In this document: positions 10,076-20,400 of the stretch, piece by piece
Position numbering within the stretch: the first letter of the stretch is position 1
Layout: every line of letters starts with the position of its first letter
Assembly: GCA_017311185.1 (NCBI GenBank)
Contig: JAESUZ010000415.1
Span: forward strand, 79,501-143,500
From: Proteles cristata cristata
Lineage: Eukaryota; Chordata; Mammalia; Carnivora; Hyaenidae
Direction of reading: 5' to 3'
Length of the DNA: 64,000 nucleotides
The notes under the pieces: model-generated
Databases searched by the model: none
What the model saw: the letters and a program-made list of their open reading frames with translations, nothing else
What the model was told of the DNA's origin: nothing
Position numbers and translations under genes: made by a program

Positions 10076-10180
10076 GAAGGAGGTTTGTACTAATAGGAGG
10101 TACTCTGCCATTACCAGAGGTTTTTCCCCATATGCTTTCAAAACACACTTTACCTTTTACTTTTCCATTAATGTCTAGAT

Positions 10181-10182
<2 letters not shown>

Positions 10183-10214
<32 letters not shown>
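10183..10214. repeat. (AC)n microsatellite
   Basis: About 16 uninterrupted AC units. Likely length-polymorphic. Confidence 0.97.
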
Positions 10215-10215
<1 letters not shown>

Positions 10216-10833
10216 GCACTATAAATCCTGGCTTGCTTTTACTTTCCCACCTCCCCATCTTCTTATGTTCTTATGTTGGCATCATTTGAAATCTTCCAGA
10301 TATTAATTTTTATACATTTGCTTATGCATCAAAATTATTTGCATTTAACTATACATTAAATTAAACTGTGTCTTGAATTCCTCATCCACTCTTTTCTTGT
10401 TTCACTTTTCCTAAGTCATTCTTTCAGAGGATCTAAACATGGTAAAATTTATGATTTTTTCTAATTGACAAAATGACATTTATTTTGTCCTCCAATTTGA
10501 ATGGAATTTGAAGGGATATGATCTTCCAGGAGAAAAATTATTTTCTCACACTTCTGAACATATTGTTTTACTATTTTTCTATCAGTATGCTATTGAGAAG
10601 TCTGATTCCAATTTTATTATTCTTTTTTGGAAATGAATGATTATTTTCTGTTTGGAAGTCTTATGGGATTTCTCCTCCCACTCTACCCTCAGTTTTATAA
10701 AGTTTTACATGGTATGTTTAGCTTAAAGTCATCTTTTCTAGGAATTTAGTGGTTTCATCAATATGAATGATAAACTCTATAAAATTATTTTTTCTATTAA
10801 AAGAAAACTGTTTGCTCTGTTTCCTTCATTATT
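10215..10833 (-). mobile_element. Possible further old L1-type sequence, antisense
   Basis: CACTTCTGAACATATTGTTT and GCTATTGAGAAGTCTGATTCC at about 10,540-10,610 resemble the antisense strand of old L1 5' sequence. The remainder is AT-rich and unassigned. Confidence 0.35.
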
Positions 10834-10845
10834 TCCAACTAGAAA

Positions 10846-11031
10846 AATTTTTTAATGTTTATTTATTTTTGAGAGGGGAGGGAGGGGCAGAGAGAAAGGG
10901 GGACAGAGGATCGAAAGCAGGCTCCACACTGACAGTAGAGAGCCTGATGCAGGACTTGAACTTACCAATCGTGAGATCATGACCTGAGCCGAAGTGGGAC
11001 AGTCAACCAACTGAGCCTGACTCAGGCGCCC
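10846..11031 (-). mobile_element. Felid tRNA-Lys SINE, subtype A, first of a same-site pair
   Basis: Antisense copy: TTTAATGTTTATTTATTTTTGAGAG, GA-rich body, GTGAGATCATGACC and GACTCAGGCGCCC. Flanked by TCCAACTAGAAA at 10,834-10,845 and 11,032-11,043. The second copy of this target abuts another SINE. Confidence 0.94.
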
Positions 11032-11043
11032 TCCAACTAGAAA

Positions 11044-11263
11044 TTAAAAAAAAAAAAAATTAATGTTTTTATTTTATTTTTGAGAGAAAAAGACAGTGAA
11101 TGAGGGGAGAGGCAGCGAGCAAGAGGGAGACAAAGAAACTGAAGCAGGCTCCAGGCTCCAAGCTTTCAGCAACAGACTCTGATGTGGGGCTCGCACCCAC
11201 AAACAGTGAGATCGTGGCCTGAGCTGAAGTCAAACGTTTAACTGACTGAGCACCCAGGCGCCC
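11044..11263 (-). mobile_element. Felid tRNA-Lys SINE, second of a same-site pair
   Basis: Antisense copy with its own A-tail complement (AATTAATGTTTTTATTTTATT) and head complement GAGCACCCAGGCGCCC. It is flanked by the target TCCAACTAGAAA (11,032-11,043) and CCAACTAGAAA (11,264-11,274). Its body differs from its neighbour, so it is an independent insertion, not a duplication. Confidence 0.94.
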
Positions 11264-11274
11264 CCAACTAGAAA

Positions 11275-12409
11275 TTTTTTTTAGTTAAATATTGGAAAGA
11301 TAGAATCTAGACTCTGAGTCTCAATCTAGACTTCGTTATATTTTAATCCTAGTGTTGTTTTGAAGTATATTTTGCACAAATGCCTCAACTCAGTTTTCTA
11401 CATGATTAAATTGCTCTTATTTCATGCTATTTTCCAGCCAATAGTAATGTTTTCATGGCCAAACTTTTAATTTCTAAGATTTTTATTGGAGTATTTTTTT
11501 TTGAGATATTAACTGTACAAATTCTAGAATCTTTTTCTGCTGCCTGAATAACTCGGTTGCCTTAGTTTTAGTCGTCATGCTTAAGATGAGCACCTCTCAA
11601 ATGTATGTTTGTTCTTGATGGCCTCTTCCCTTTTATGTTCAAGATTCTATGTGTCTGCCTACTCCTTTTGAATGTGACTTGGGAGTAATATTTGGGAGGC
11701 TTCTCAGCTAATACTTTATCTTTATGGTGAAATAAAGAAATGATACCATAAACTTAAATTATGTCTTTGACACAAAGCTTAAGAGGACCTAAAAGGAGAA
11801 ATGTGCAATAGTTCTGCCCAGTGGAGTCTAGATATTGTACCTTGAAAAATATCTGAAAATACTGACTTTTTCCCATGGTGGGAAAATGGTGCAAGAATCA
11901 AGTTTCCTGAGAGCAGGAAAGGGAAAGATCAGGATGGACTTCCAAGAAGAAAAGCCCTGTGCTTTGGCTAAGGGCCTTTCTTATTTAGGACCATCATGTA
12001 CTTTAATGTGTCATTTGTATATGGCATTGAATTCCCCAGTGCAGGAAGGTAGCAGGCTTCATGTGGCATAACTGGGCACAGCAGAGTATAACTAGTGGGG
12101 ACCAGAGGCCCTGATCGTCTCCCACTCTCTTCCCTCACATCATCTGTGCTTCCCAAGACCTAAGAAACACTGGAAATGAAATGAATGCTATTGCCGAACA
12201 TTGCAAATTGTGGTCCTGCCTGAACAGCATTCTTTCTCATGGCCCAGTTTCCCAGGGCACACCGCTGGGCCTAATTTCTGTGCTCACATATTCTGCTGGG
12301 ACGGCAGACCCTTAAGAGTACGAAAAGAACATAGGCAGCGTTAGGAGCGTGAAAAGCCATTCAGCACATTGATGCTTCTCTCTTGTAATACGGTCTTTCC
12401 CCCAGGATA
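11275..12409. other. Non-genic stretch, left part possibly old L1
   Basis: The part to about 11,580 continues the AT-rich flank of the SINE target and may be old L1. From 11,580 to 12,409 I recognise no repeat or exon. A 78-codon open frame at 11,835-12,071 shows no domain. Confidence 0.45.
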
Positions 12410-12700
12410 GCATCTAATTGCTACTTGAACAAACCCACTGTCTTTACCTCAACAGCCTTGCCCAGTAGGCCATTGCAAACATTTATTATTCTTTGAGTGA
12501 CAAAGCTCTTCCCATCTATCTCTTCTGAATTTGTTTTTTTGAACTTCCACTTCTGCCCCCACTCCTGTCATTGAGGCAGTATCAAAAGTGGCAACATGCA
12601 TTGATAGTATCCACTCTGCTAAAGATCTTGTGTACTTCGGTGATACCCCCTTCCATGTTGTTTTTGAAGTTGGAGAGATGGAGGATTTTTTTTTTTAACC
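12410..12700 (+). mobile_element. Very old repeat, possibly CR1/L3 group
   Basis: GGCCATTGCAAACATTTATT, GTGACAAAGCTCTTCCC and TTTTTTGAACTTCCACTTC follow the same ancient family as 6325-6760 at low similarity. Family assignment is a recollection and should be treated as tentative. Confidence 0.35.
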
Positions 12701-13004
12701 TTTCAGTAACTTGTACAATTTTCTCAGGAAATCAGCATGAGAGAAAATATTTGCTAACATCTGACTTGCCTTCAACCAAATCTACCCGCTCTGGAAAAAC
12801 TGCCAGAGAAACACATTTCTAGAAGGTTCTTTTTGGAGACAAAAATAGTTGTCTTATTTCCTTGACTATTTCTTAATGTGCTCAGAGGAAAGGAAGAATG
12901 TCAAGTGTCTATTTTGATGATTCAAAGAGCTAAAACAAGAGCAAGGGAGCCTTGGAAAATAATGGTTCCACCCAACAGGAATGGTTGTGATTTATACGGA
13001 GTAA
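12701..13004. other. Unique non-genic stretch
   Basis: No repeat or exon recognised. Confidence 0.5.
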
Positions 13005-13125
13005 CCATGCTAAATCAGGCATGACTCAGGCATGTAGTCAGTCCTACAATATCTCATAACCTCATAGCAACCCCACAAAGTGGATCTTATTATCATAATT
13101 ATTTATAGGTGAGGAACCCAAAGCC
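13005..13125 (-). mobile_element. MIR-type SINE fragment, antisense
   Basis: CAATATCTCATAACCTCATA, GCAACCCCACAAAGTGGATC, TTATTATCATAATTATTTAT and AGGTGAGGAACCCAAAGCC match the reverse MIR core (ATCCTCACAACAACCC, then ATTATCCCCATTTTACAG and ATGAGGAAACTGAGGC). Confidence 0.75.
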
Positions 13126-13190
13126 ATATCTATCTATCTATCTATACATACATCTATCTATATATCTATATATATATATCCACATATATA
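13126..13190. repeat. (TCTA)n / (TA)n microsatellite
   Basis: TATC/TCTA units pass into a pure TA run and back. It sits between two antisense MIR fragments. Confidence 0.95.
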
Positions 13191-13312
13191 GCCAATAATA
13201 AATGGTGACTTCCATTTAGGAAACATTTGACACATGCCTGGCATCTGCCTCTCTCTGTTCACCTAGATCTCACCTAGTCCTCACAACAATTCAAGGGGTG
13301 TAGCTTACGCTA
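13191..13312 (-). mobile_element. MIR-type SINE fragment, antisense
   Basis: CATTTAGGAAACATTTGACA, CATGCCTGGCATCTGCC, CTAGTCCTCACAACAATTCA and GGGGTGTAG follow the reverse MIR 3' half. Confidence 0.65.
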
Positions 13313-14846
13313 CGCGAGGCTTTCTGTCTCTGATACCCTACGCTTACCATTTCCCTATCTGCTCACTTTGACAATCATTGAGTCAGTGAGATTTCCTCAC
13401 TGCCTGATTTTTATTGACTTCCAAAGTCCCCCCACTATCCAATACACTGATAGGCCAAGCAAAATCTTTAATTTTAGAAGGCCTTGCCCATTGCCTCACC
13501 CAAGTCTTAAAAAAAAAAAAAAACTCCAAATGTCAACCAAGGTGGGTGGCCACCTCCCCATCTCAGGGCAGGTCACATGATCCTTGCTGACCAATTAGAG
13601 TTCTCCTCCTCAGTCATCTCCATTGGTTCAGGAATGGGCATGTGACCCAAAGTCAATCAGGATCCTCTCAGGACCTCTCTGTAGAGCTGGTAGGAGGATA
13701 ATCTCTTTCCTTTGGGTTTGTAAGTTGCGTGAATGTGAATCTGAGGCAGATAGCTGCCATATTCCTTGCCATGTAGATGAAGTCTGTACGTTAAAACTGA
13801 CACAGAGAAAAACAGCTAAAAGATGAGGACGGAAAAGATTTAACAGTATCTTTTAAGCTTTCAGATCCAGCTAGCTCTGAAGGAAGTTCTACCCCTGGAC
13901 TTCCTTGTACCAACAACAAATGAATGTCCCTACTTACCTAAACTGGTTTGAGTAGCCTTTCTGTCACCTGCACCTAATGGCGTGCTGGTAAACTGGCTGT
14001 CTGGAGAAAAGAAAAAGAAACACATCTTGATTTTTACTGTTTGCCAGTTACCGTGGTATAAACACTTCCATTGTGGCAGATTTTAGGCTGCCAGGGTCTA
14101 ACCAGCAGCTTGCCAATTTCTCAATGGTCAGCAATTGGCTTTTGTGAGCAGGTACGAGCCAGCTCCAACACAGCACTGACTGCACTAAAAATGTCCCAGC
14201 TAATTTGCTTTCTCGCAGGGCTGTTGAGATGAGAGGGGAGGTAGGCAGGGCACTTGACTAAGCTCCTCCTGCCCTTCTGTATCCCAGAAAGTTCTTAGAT
14301 TCTACAGGCACCCCCAGATGGGGAGGGAGAAATGCTACCCATAGTACCACCTGGCAGACTTTTAATTCAAAATATTAAGCTTCTACAATTGTTTTTGAGA
14401 GCATAAATTTATGGCCACCCCTGCCATCAGAATCACTGACTGACCTGAGTCTGTGTTTGTAACACGCTCCCCAGCTGATAGACGCACACGATGCCCTGAG
14501 CACGAGCACTGCCGTTCTCCCTCTGGTTTGGTGCTCAAGTAGGGCTGACATGTTGTTCAGTCCTGCATGTGTCTTGCATGTGGCTCTTCAAAGAGCCCTT
14601 TGGTATTTTTGTAACATGGTCATCTTGTGTGAGGTCTACTATTTCAAGAGGGAAGGGCCCAAGGGGTTAAGGAGGTGAGAGGAGAATGTGTGTGGGGGGG
14701 GGTGGGGGGGTTCATTGATTAAGCCATGTTTTTTCTCCCTTCGCTCTCCACTCTCAACCTCTGCCTCTGCTTTCTTGTATTTTCCTCTTAATTTTCTTTT
14801 CTTTTCTCTCTGCCACTCAGTTTCCAGGTCTATGAAATGAGGATAG
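13313..14846. other. Mostly unique non-genic stretch; one unnamed repeat-like segment
   Basis: About 13,555-13,850 (CACATGATCC, CTGACCAATTAGAG, GGCATGTGACCCAAAGTCAA) resembles a dispersed repeat whose name I cannot recall. An A-run lies at 13,510-13,523 and two G-runs at 14,694-14,710. No exon recognised. Confidence 0.4.
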
Positions 14847-14860
14847 AAAGATTAGCCCAT

Positions 14861-15050
14861 GGGGCACCTGGGTGGCTCATTCAGTTAAGCGTCCAACTCT
14901 TGATTTCAGCTCAGGTCATGACCTCTTTGGTTGGTGAGTTAGAGCCCCATGTTGGGCTCTGTGCCAACAGTGTGGAGCCTGCTTGGGATTTTCTCTCTCC
15001 CTCTCTCTCTCTGCCCCTCCACCCCCCTCAAAATAAATACATAAAAAACA
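14861..15050 (+). mobile_element. Carnivore tRNA-Lys SINE, subtype C, perfect 14-bp TSD
   Basis: Head GGGGCACCTGGGTGGCTCAT, then AACTCTTGATTTCAGCTCAG. The body is shorter (GTGTGGAGCCTGCTTGGGAT). TSD AAAGATTAGCCCAT at 14,847-14,860 and 15,051-15,064. A perfect TSD on an older subtype suggests that subtype C stayed active or has lost few bases here by chance. Confidence 0.95.
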
Positions 15051-15064
15051 AAAGATTAGCCCAT

Positions 15065-16964
15065 AGGGTAATGAGGAGGAAACTGTCATACCCAGCACTC
15101 AGTACCCTGTAGCTGCTCAGTGCCTGTTAGTGTCACCATGTCCTCCTTTTCCCTTCTCTCTTGGTAACTGGCTGTCCCCTTCAGGTACTGTAAGAGATCT
15201 GACGGACCTACAAACTGGGACAGACATCTTTTTAAACGCATTTCCAGGTTTCTAGGGGATGTACTTTCTGTGTTGATATTTGTGGGTTCTGCAGCTGATT
15301 TTTTAAATGGCGACATCATCTTATTGACCAGTTTCCTGAGGATGTTTCCTTGGGTTCCACAGATGGTGAGGAAGGGGAATGGCTGGTCTGAGAGCCTCTG
15401 CTCTTCGCTGCAGCAGGATCCCACTTCCACCAAGGGCAGTGACTCACCCTATGTTAATTGCACTGCAATTATCCCAGGGAGCCTGAGTTTCCTCTTGATG
15501 TCTCCTGTCTGGCTTCCTTGTGACCCGCACAGCTGTCTAATAGAGATGGCTTTTGTGACTTCTTAGTTAATGTGGTTCATTATTTCCAGCACTGCCTTCT
15601 GCCTTTAGTGGCTGGAAGTTTTTCTGACTCTGGCTTGGAGACTTTCATGAGTTGTGTCTTCAATCAGGGCTTGGTGCTGCCTGCATTGTCTGTGGGAGAA
15701 ATTTCATTTGCAAATCAGAAGAAGTTCACAGAGTGTGTCGCAGTGTTGCTTCACGAGACAGCGTTTTCATCTTCCGCGCGGCTCTCCCCAGTCACCTCCA
15801 CGTGCCTTGGTTGAGGAGGGAAAAGTCCCTCTCTCCCAGACCTCAACGAGAGCCGCGTAGACAGAGCAGGAGGCATGAATTTGTTTGCTCCTTAGCCGTG
15901 CTAATTATCTGCAGAGGGCTGCGGAACGAGGTGGTGTCTGTTCTCCCCGCGTCTTGCCACACGCTGGGTCATGCCACAGAGACTGAAATGTCTGGAGCCC
16001 TAGAAACTTCTGATGTCAAATGTCTTTAGGAAATTACAAAAATCAAACTAACTCACCTAAAACTTTCTATTCCTCTCAAAACTCAGCAGACACTTGGGAA
16101 GTTTCTGTGGCTCCTGCTCATCCTTTATATGCTGAGGCTGAATACAGCCCTGAGCCTTGTAGCTTCTTGTTTAGTGACTACTTCATCGAATCAACCAGTT
16201 GTTTTTGAACACCGAACACCTTTAACTCTCTACCAGGAATAGGAGGTCATTTAGAAGGAGGGGAAAACCCTCTATGATGTTAAGATTCATTTTCATCATC
16301 CAGAATGATGGCTGGCCTGGATGTCATGAGAAAGGGAGCCTCCTTAGGGAGGACAAGTGGCAGTGGTAACATTTGGACCCAGGCAGGGAGGGCGGCAGGT
16401 GCTGGGGCCTGAGAGGAACATCGCACAATGTCTAGGGAGGGCATCCATTTCCACACAAGAACCAAGATGGCTGAGCGGAGGCAAAAGGGAAAAGGATGAG
16501 GGCAGAGAGAAGTAGAAAGAGAGTGGCAGTGTCAGAGCTATCACACAGACTACAGGGGGATTAGATGTGATGAGGAGGGGGCGAAGAACAGATTCCCAAA
16601 TGGCAGATGCAGAAGCCAGCGAAGAAGGGAGAGATGTGTGATTGTCCCGTGGTAAGGAATTCGGAAAACCTTGCCTACCCTCACAATCCTCCAAGGTGCT
16701 GACTTCAACCCTGTGGACTCTGCTCTGTGGGAGGGTTCAAGGGGGACTGTAGGACAGTAGTCTGAATGGTAGCCTCTAAGGATATCTGTGTGTCATACTC
16801 AAGAGTTGAGCTCTCAGCTATCCAGGAAGTTCCTGAGACCTAGGACAATCCATTTTCCAACACCGATGAACAGTTAAAGCTTTACTTTTGAAGACAAGAT
16901 CCCCATCTTCAAGGAGCTGACGTGAAACTGAAAGGATGAGCATTAATAAAAACTATATGATGGC
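15065..16964. other. Unique non-genic stretch
   Basis: No repeat family recognised over 1.9 kb. Several 60-125 codon open frames overlap on both strands without domains. A perfect 10-bp palindrome ATTTGCAAAT lies at 15,706-15,715. The sequence at 15,640-15,960 has more CpGs than its neighbours and could be conserved non-coding DNA. Confidence 0.5.
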
Positions 16965-17085
16965 TTATTGATGATAATGATCAAACAGCTACTACATACA
17001 TATTCATCTCTGTGTTGGATGCTCTATTTATATTGTCAATGATTTCCCTAAACCTTCATGAGGTGGGTATTGAGTAGGCTGTGTG
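16965..17085 (-). mobile_element. MIR-type SINE fragment, antisense
   Basis: CAGCTACTACATACATATTC, TGTGTTGGATGCTCTATTTA, CCCTAAACCTTCATGAGG and TGGGTATTGAG follow the reverse MIR 3' half at low identity. Confidence 0.5.
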
Positions 17086-18169
17086 GGGGTTCAGAGCAGG
17101 AAATGTTGTGGATGGATAGCCTCAGGTGGTCTCCTTTGGGGCTGGGATTGAGCAGGATTCAAAGGATGAAGAGGACTCAGAGCAGTGGGATACACTTGGG
17201 GGTTGGTTTGTGGTAACTCTTAAATCATTCCTTCATATATTTATTGTCCATAAAAGTAGTGAATGCATCCCACTCTACCAGCCTCCACTGCCTAACTGGC
17301 AGGAATTTCCATCTTTCCTTCCTACCTACATCAAAGAATTGCATTTTTCTGGCTTGGTGAGGGAGAGCAAGACCTCCAGGAGCCAGAAATCTTTGTAGTT
17401 GAGGCTCTGTGACTCTGTGGAATCATGGAAGGAGGTCCAAGTTGATGACAATTCTTGGGAAAACTTCTTACTAGAGATTGGTATGAAATCACTGGCCATA
17501 TGGGTCTCAATCTACAGTAGCTAACACTTCCTAGTTCAGAACCCAAGAAGTAAGACATTTGAGTAATGGCTGTACATCTACTACTTAGATTTTCAGGAAT
17601 GAGGATGTTCTTTGTTTTTAAGGATACTCACTAGGAAACCTTTAACGTGGCCTATGTATTCCAGGGTCAGTGCTGCCAAATGTCTCTTGAGCTAGTTACC
17701 AGGAAGAGGCCAGAGGTGAGTTGGAGTAGGTATCCTTTTCTTTTCCGAAGAAATGAATAAATAAGGGTTTTGGTTTTATTGTGTTTTTTGTTTTTTTTTT
17801 GAGCTACTTTTCTTCAAACCAGTTCCCTGTAGAGCTACAAAAAAGATGTGCTGAAATGTCCAGGGTGACTGATGTCGAAGAGTAGACTACCCTGTCAGTG
17901 ACCTTTGGACCCAGAGCCCGAGTGTGGCCAATTCAAGTGGAAAGCACTCATGGAAGCTCCGCTGTGTTCTGGATGGAGAGAGGAGCCCAATGTGACCTTG
18001 AGTCCTGACTCCCAGGCAGTTTACAGCCGAAGGGGAGGGAGAAAGGATGCACACAGTAACTCTGGTACAAAGCCAAATAGGCCATGTGCATGTCACGGGC
18101 TCAAATGCAGAAAAAGTTACATCCAGTTGGTGGAGGTCTGTGGTTCCGGGAGATGAGGCGCACGGTCAG
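17086..18169. other. Unique non-genic stretch
   Basis: No repeat or exon recognised. A T-run lies at 17,791-17,800. Confidence 0.5.
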
Positions 18170-18182
18170 GAAGACCTTTGAG

Positions 18183-18388
18183 GAGCACCTGGAGGGCTGA
18201 GTTGATTGAGCGTCCAACTTCAGCTCAGGTCATGATCTCACAGTCCATGAGTTTGAGCCCCATGTCGGGCTCTGGGCTGACAGCTCAGAGCCTGGAGCCT
18301 GCTTCAGATTCTGTGTCTCCCTCTCTTCCTGCCCCTCCCCTGCTCATGCTCTGTCTTTCTCTCTCTCTCAAAAATAAATAAACATAAA
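18183..18388 (+). mobile_element. Felid tRNA-Lys SINE, subtype A, first of a same-site pair
   Basis: Head GGAGCACCTGGAGGGCTGAG (diverged A-box), B-box GAGTTTGAGCCCC, subtype A body and linker. TSDs GAAGACCTTTGAGGA (18,170-18,184) and GAAGATCTTTGAGGA (18,389-18,403) differ at one base. The right TSD leads straight into a second SINE. Confidence 0.93.
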
Positions 18389-18403
18389 GAAGATCTTTGA
18401 GGA

Positions 18404-18600
18404 CTGGGTGGCTCAGTCGGTTAAGCGTCTGACTTTAGCTCAGGTCCGGATCTCACTGTTTGTGGGTTTGAGCCCTGCATCAGGCTCTGTGGCTCAGAGC
18501 CTGGAGCCTGCTTTAGATTCTGTATCTCCCTCTCTCTCTTCCCCTCTCCCACTCATGCTCTCTCTCTCTGTCTCTCAAAAATGAATACACGTTAAAAAAA
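18404..18600 (+). mobile_element. Felid tRNA-Lys SINE, slightly 5'-truncated, second of a pair
   Basis: Starts CTGGGTGGCTCAGTCGGTTA, so about seven head bases are missing. Subtype A body with a small deletion (GCTCTGTGGCTCAGAGCC). A third, weaker copy of the target (ATACTTTTGAGGG) follows at about 18,601-18,613. Confidence 0.92.
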
Positions 18601-18659
18601 ATACTTTTGAGGGCAGAATAACATTTGGGAGGACACTTGAGGTAGAATTTCTTTCATTT

Positions 18660-19085
18660 ACTGTTTATGGCTATGCTTATTTATTATATATTATATATGT
18701 AATATAATATATATTATGCTTATTGTACTTTAAAGTTTAAAAGCAATACATATTTATGAGAAAATATTAAAAAGTATATAGAAGAAAACATGTTCATAAT
18801 CTCAGCACCTGGGAGACAACAGAAGTAATATTTTGATGTGTTCCTTCTACACTTTATGTATACTTGTCTGTATATTCACACATACACACATACACAGATG
18901 GAGTTCACAAAATTGGGCATATACTGAATAAAGAGTTTTGAGGCCCTCCTCAACAGAATAATAAGCTTTCACATATCATTAAATATCCTTTAAAGCCATG
19001 GTTTACAGAGTCATTATATACTGGTCCTATAATTGATTTGGCCATTTTAGTCCAATTGGACATTCAGCTTGTTTCCGTTTTTCTC
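18660..19085. mobile_element. Old AT-rich interspersed repeat, L1-like
   Basis: A palindrome-rich TA tract at about 18,676-18,716 is followed by AAGTATATAGAAGAAAACAT, CATAATCTCAGCACCTGGGA, TATTCACACATACACACATA, CATATCATTAAATATCCTTT and CATTCAGCTTGTTTCCG. The order matches an old, very common mammalian repeat that I link to L1 3' sequence without certainty. Confidence 0.4.
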
Positions 19086-19599
19086 CCAATCAGGTTTTGC
19101 TGTATCTTCCTATACACGAATCAGGTAGCCAAAGCTTTGAGATGCAGAGAGGGGGTGTGAAGGCGGGGATGGAGTGGGTAGAGGGCACCCCAGGAGGAGG
19201 AGGGGGCATGAGCAGGTGTCTGGGGTACAAAGCATAGAAGTGCGTGGGACAAGCAAGATATGCCGTGTGGCTGGAGGGTAGGCACCTTTAGGAAAGCAGT
19301 AGGCAGTACAGTAGGTCTGGCGGGTTGTAGACAGCTGTGACTGGCAGACATCGGCCGAGAGGCGATGGGGAACTGCTGACAGCTTTTGCACAGGCTCAGG
19401 ACCGAATCAGAAGCATTTAAGGGGGTGAGTCTGAAAGCCACAGGGAGGAGCGAGGGGAGGTGGGTGAGGGACTAAGGCAGCGCAGCTCGAATGAGAAGGA
19501 GAAAGTGATTGGAGGCCGTGACTCGGTGACTCAGAGGGTCATTGGGAATGCCGCCAGCGAGGACTGAGGCATCAGCAGGCGCGTGATCTTGAGGTTTAA
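19086..19599. other. Unique G-rich non-genic stretch
   Basis: No repeat recognised. Two overlapping antisense frames of 93 and 106 codons (19,110-19,441) have no start context or domain to support them. Confidence 0.5.
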
Positions 19600-19728
19600 T
19601 AACTGGGAGAGTGGAGAAAGAATAAAGAAATTGAGGCCTGGCAGGGTTAGTGACTTGTCCAAATTTGTGACCTTGTTAGAGGTTAGGCAATGCCAGAAAC
19701 CAGATGCTCTGCCTTCACGTGTCAGAAT
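19600..19728 (-). mobile_element. MIR-type SINE fragment, antisense
   Basis: AAAGAAATTGAGGCCTGGCA, GGGTTAGTGACTTGTCC, AAATTTGTGACC and GCCAGAAACCAGATGCTC follow the reverse MIR 5' half (consensus GGTTAAGTAACTTGCCCAAG). Confidence 0.6.
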
Positions 19729-20400
19729 AGCCTTAACATGGGGAATGTAAGCCATCCAGTGTTAGCTGTTAGACATGGTAGGTCCTGGAGCCCATGCCTG
19801 TAAGCAGGTCAGCCTGAGGTGGTCATCTGTCAGTGTGGCATTGAATCGCATTTGATTGATGGGATGTGGATTGGGGATTGTCCATTGATTAGATGACAAT
19901 TGCCAAAAACCCAAAAAACAAACAAAACAAATGAAAACAAAAATACCCCAAAAAACAAAAAAGGAACTTCTTACTTAGTTTTTCAAACTTAGTTCTTCAC
20001 ATGTAGAGTAAGTGAAAGAGGCAAAAAAAAAAAAAAAAAGTCACTTCAAAGGGTGGGCCAAAGAATTCTCTCCTCCCATGGAAGGCCCTCCCTGGATCTA
20101 CAGACAGAGCTGGTCCTCGATTTTGGCAGCATCATCTCTCAAGCCACACTGGGTCCCTGAAGTCCATGGGGCCATCCTGGAAGGTGTCTGTCACTCGTTC
20201 CATTGGGTGGACATCTCGTTATGCGGGTGTGAGGAGTTCCCTTTTATCTCATGCTTAAATTGTAGTTTTTCCCATGATTAGTTCTGCCATATCCAACAGC
20301 TCTCGACAGCTTCAAAACTCAAGACCAGTGTATGATAACAAAAATAAAAATAAGATGAAGAAAAAGAAAAAAAGAAAAACCCTCACCTGATCTCCCCAGC
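19729..20400. other. Non-genic stretch with A-rich simple repeats
   Basis: Three A-rich tracts: about 19,900-19,968 (CAAA/AAAC units), a run of 17 A at 20,022-20,038, and about 20,338-20,380. They could be old tails, but no retroelement body is attached. Confidence 0.6.

Larger units (their letters stand above)
8885..10180 (-). mobile_element. Old L1-type sequence, antisense
   Basis: TTCTACATCTGGTTCATTTT, GAGTCATATTTTCCTGTTTC, CATGCCTAGTAATTTTGGAT, TTGTATCTTAGACATTTTGA, TCTTCTGAAGAGTATAGAT and TTTAACTCAATCAGACTCAG follow a well-known dispersed mammalian repeat that I assign to an old L1 (or HAL1-like) element read backwards. It is split by the SINE at 9001-9214 and by microsatellite expansion near 9,940-10,072. 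Exact subfamily and extent are uncertain. Confidence 0.5.

Noticed and set aside
9753..10178. 141-codon frame with His-Thr repeats
   Set aside because: It is translation of the CA and TA microsatellites within old L1 sequence.
10183..10214. Regular short repeats that might suggest an array
   Set aside because: These are dinucleotide microsatellites without spacers. CRISPR arrays do not occur in this kind of genome.
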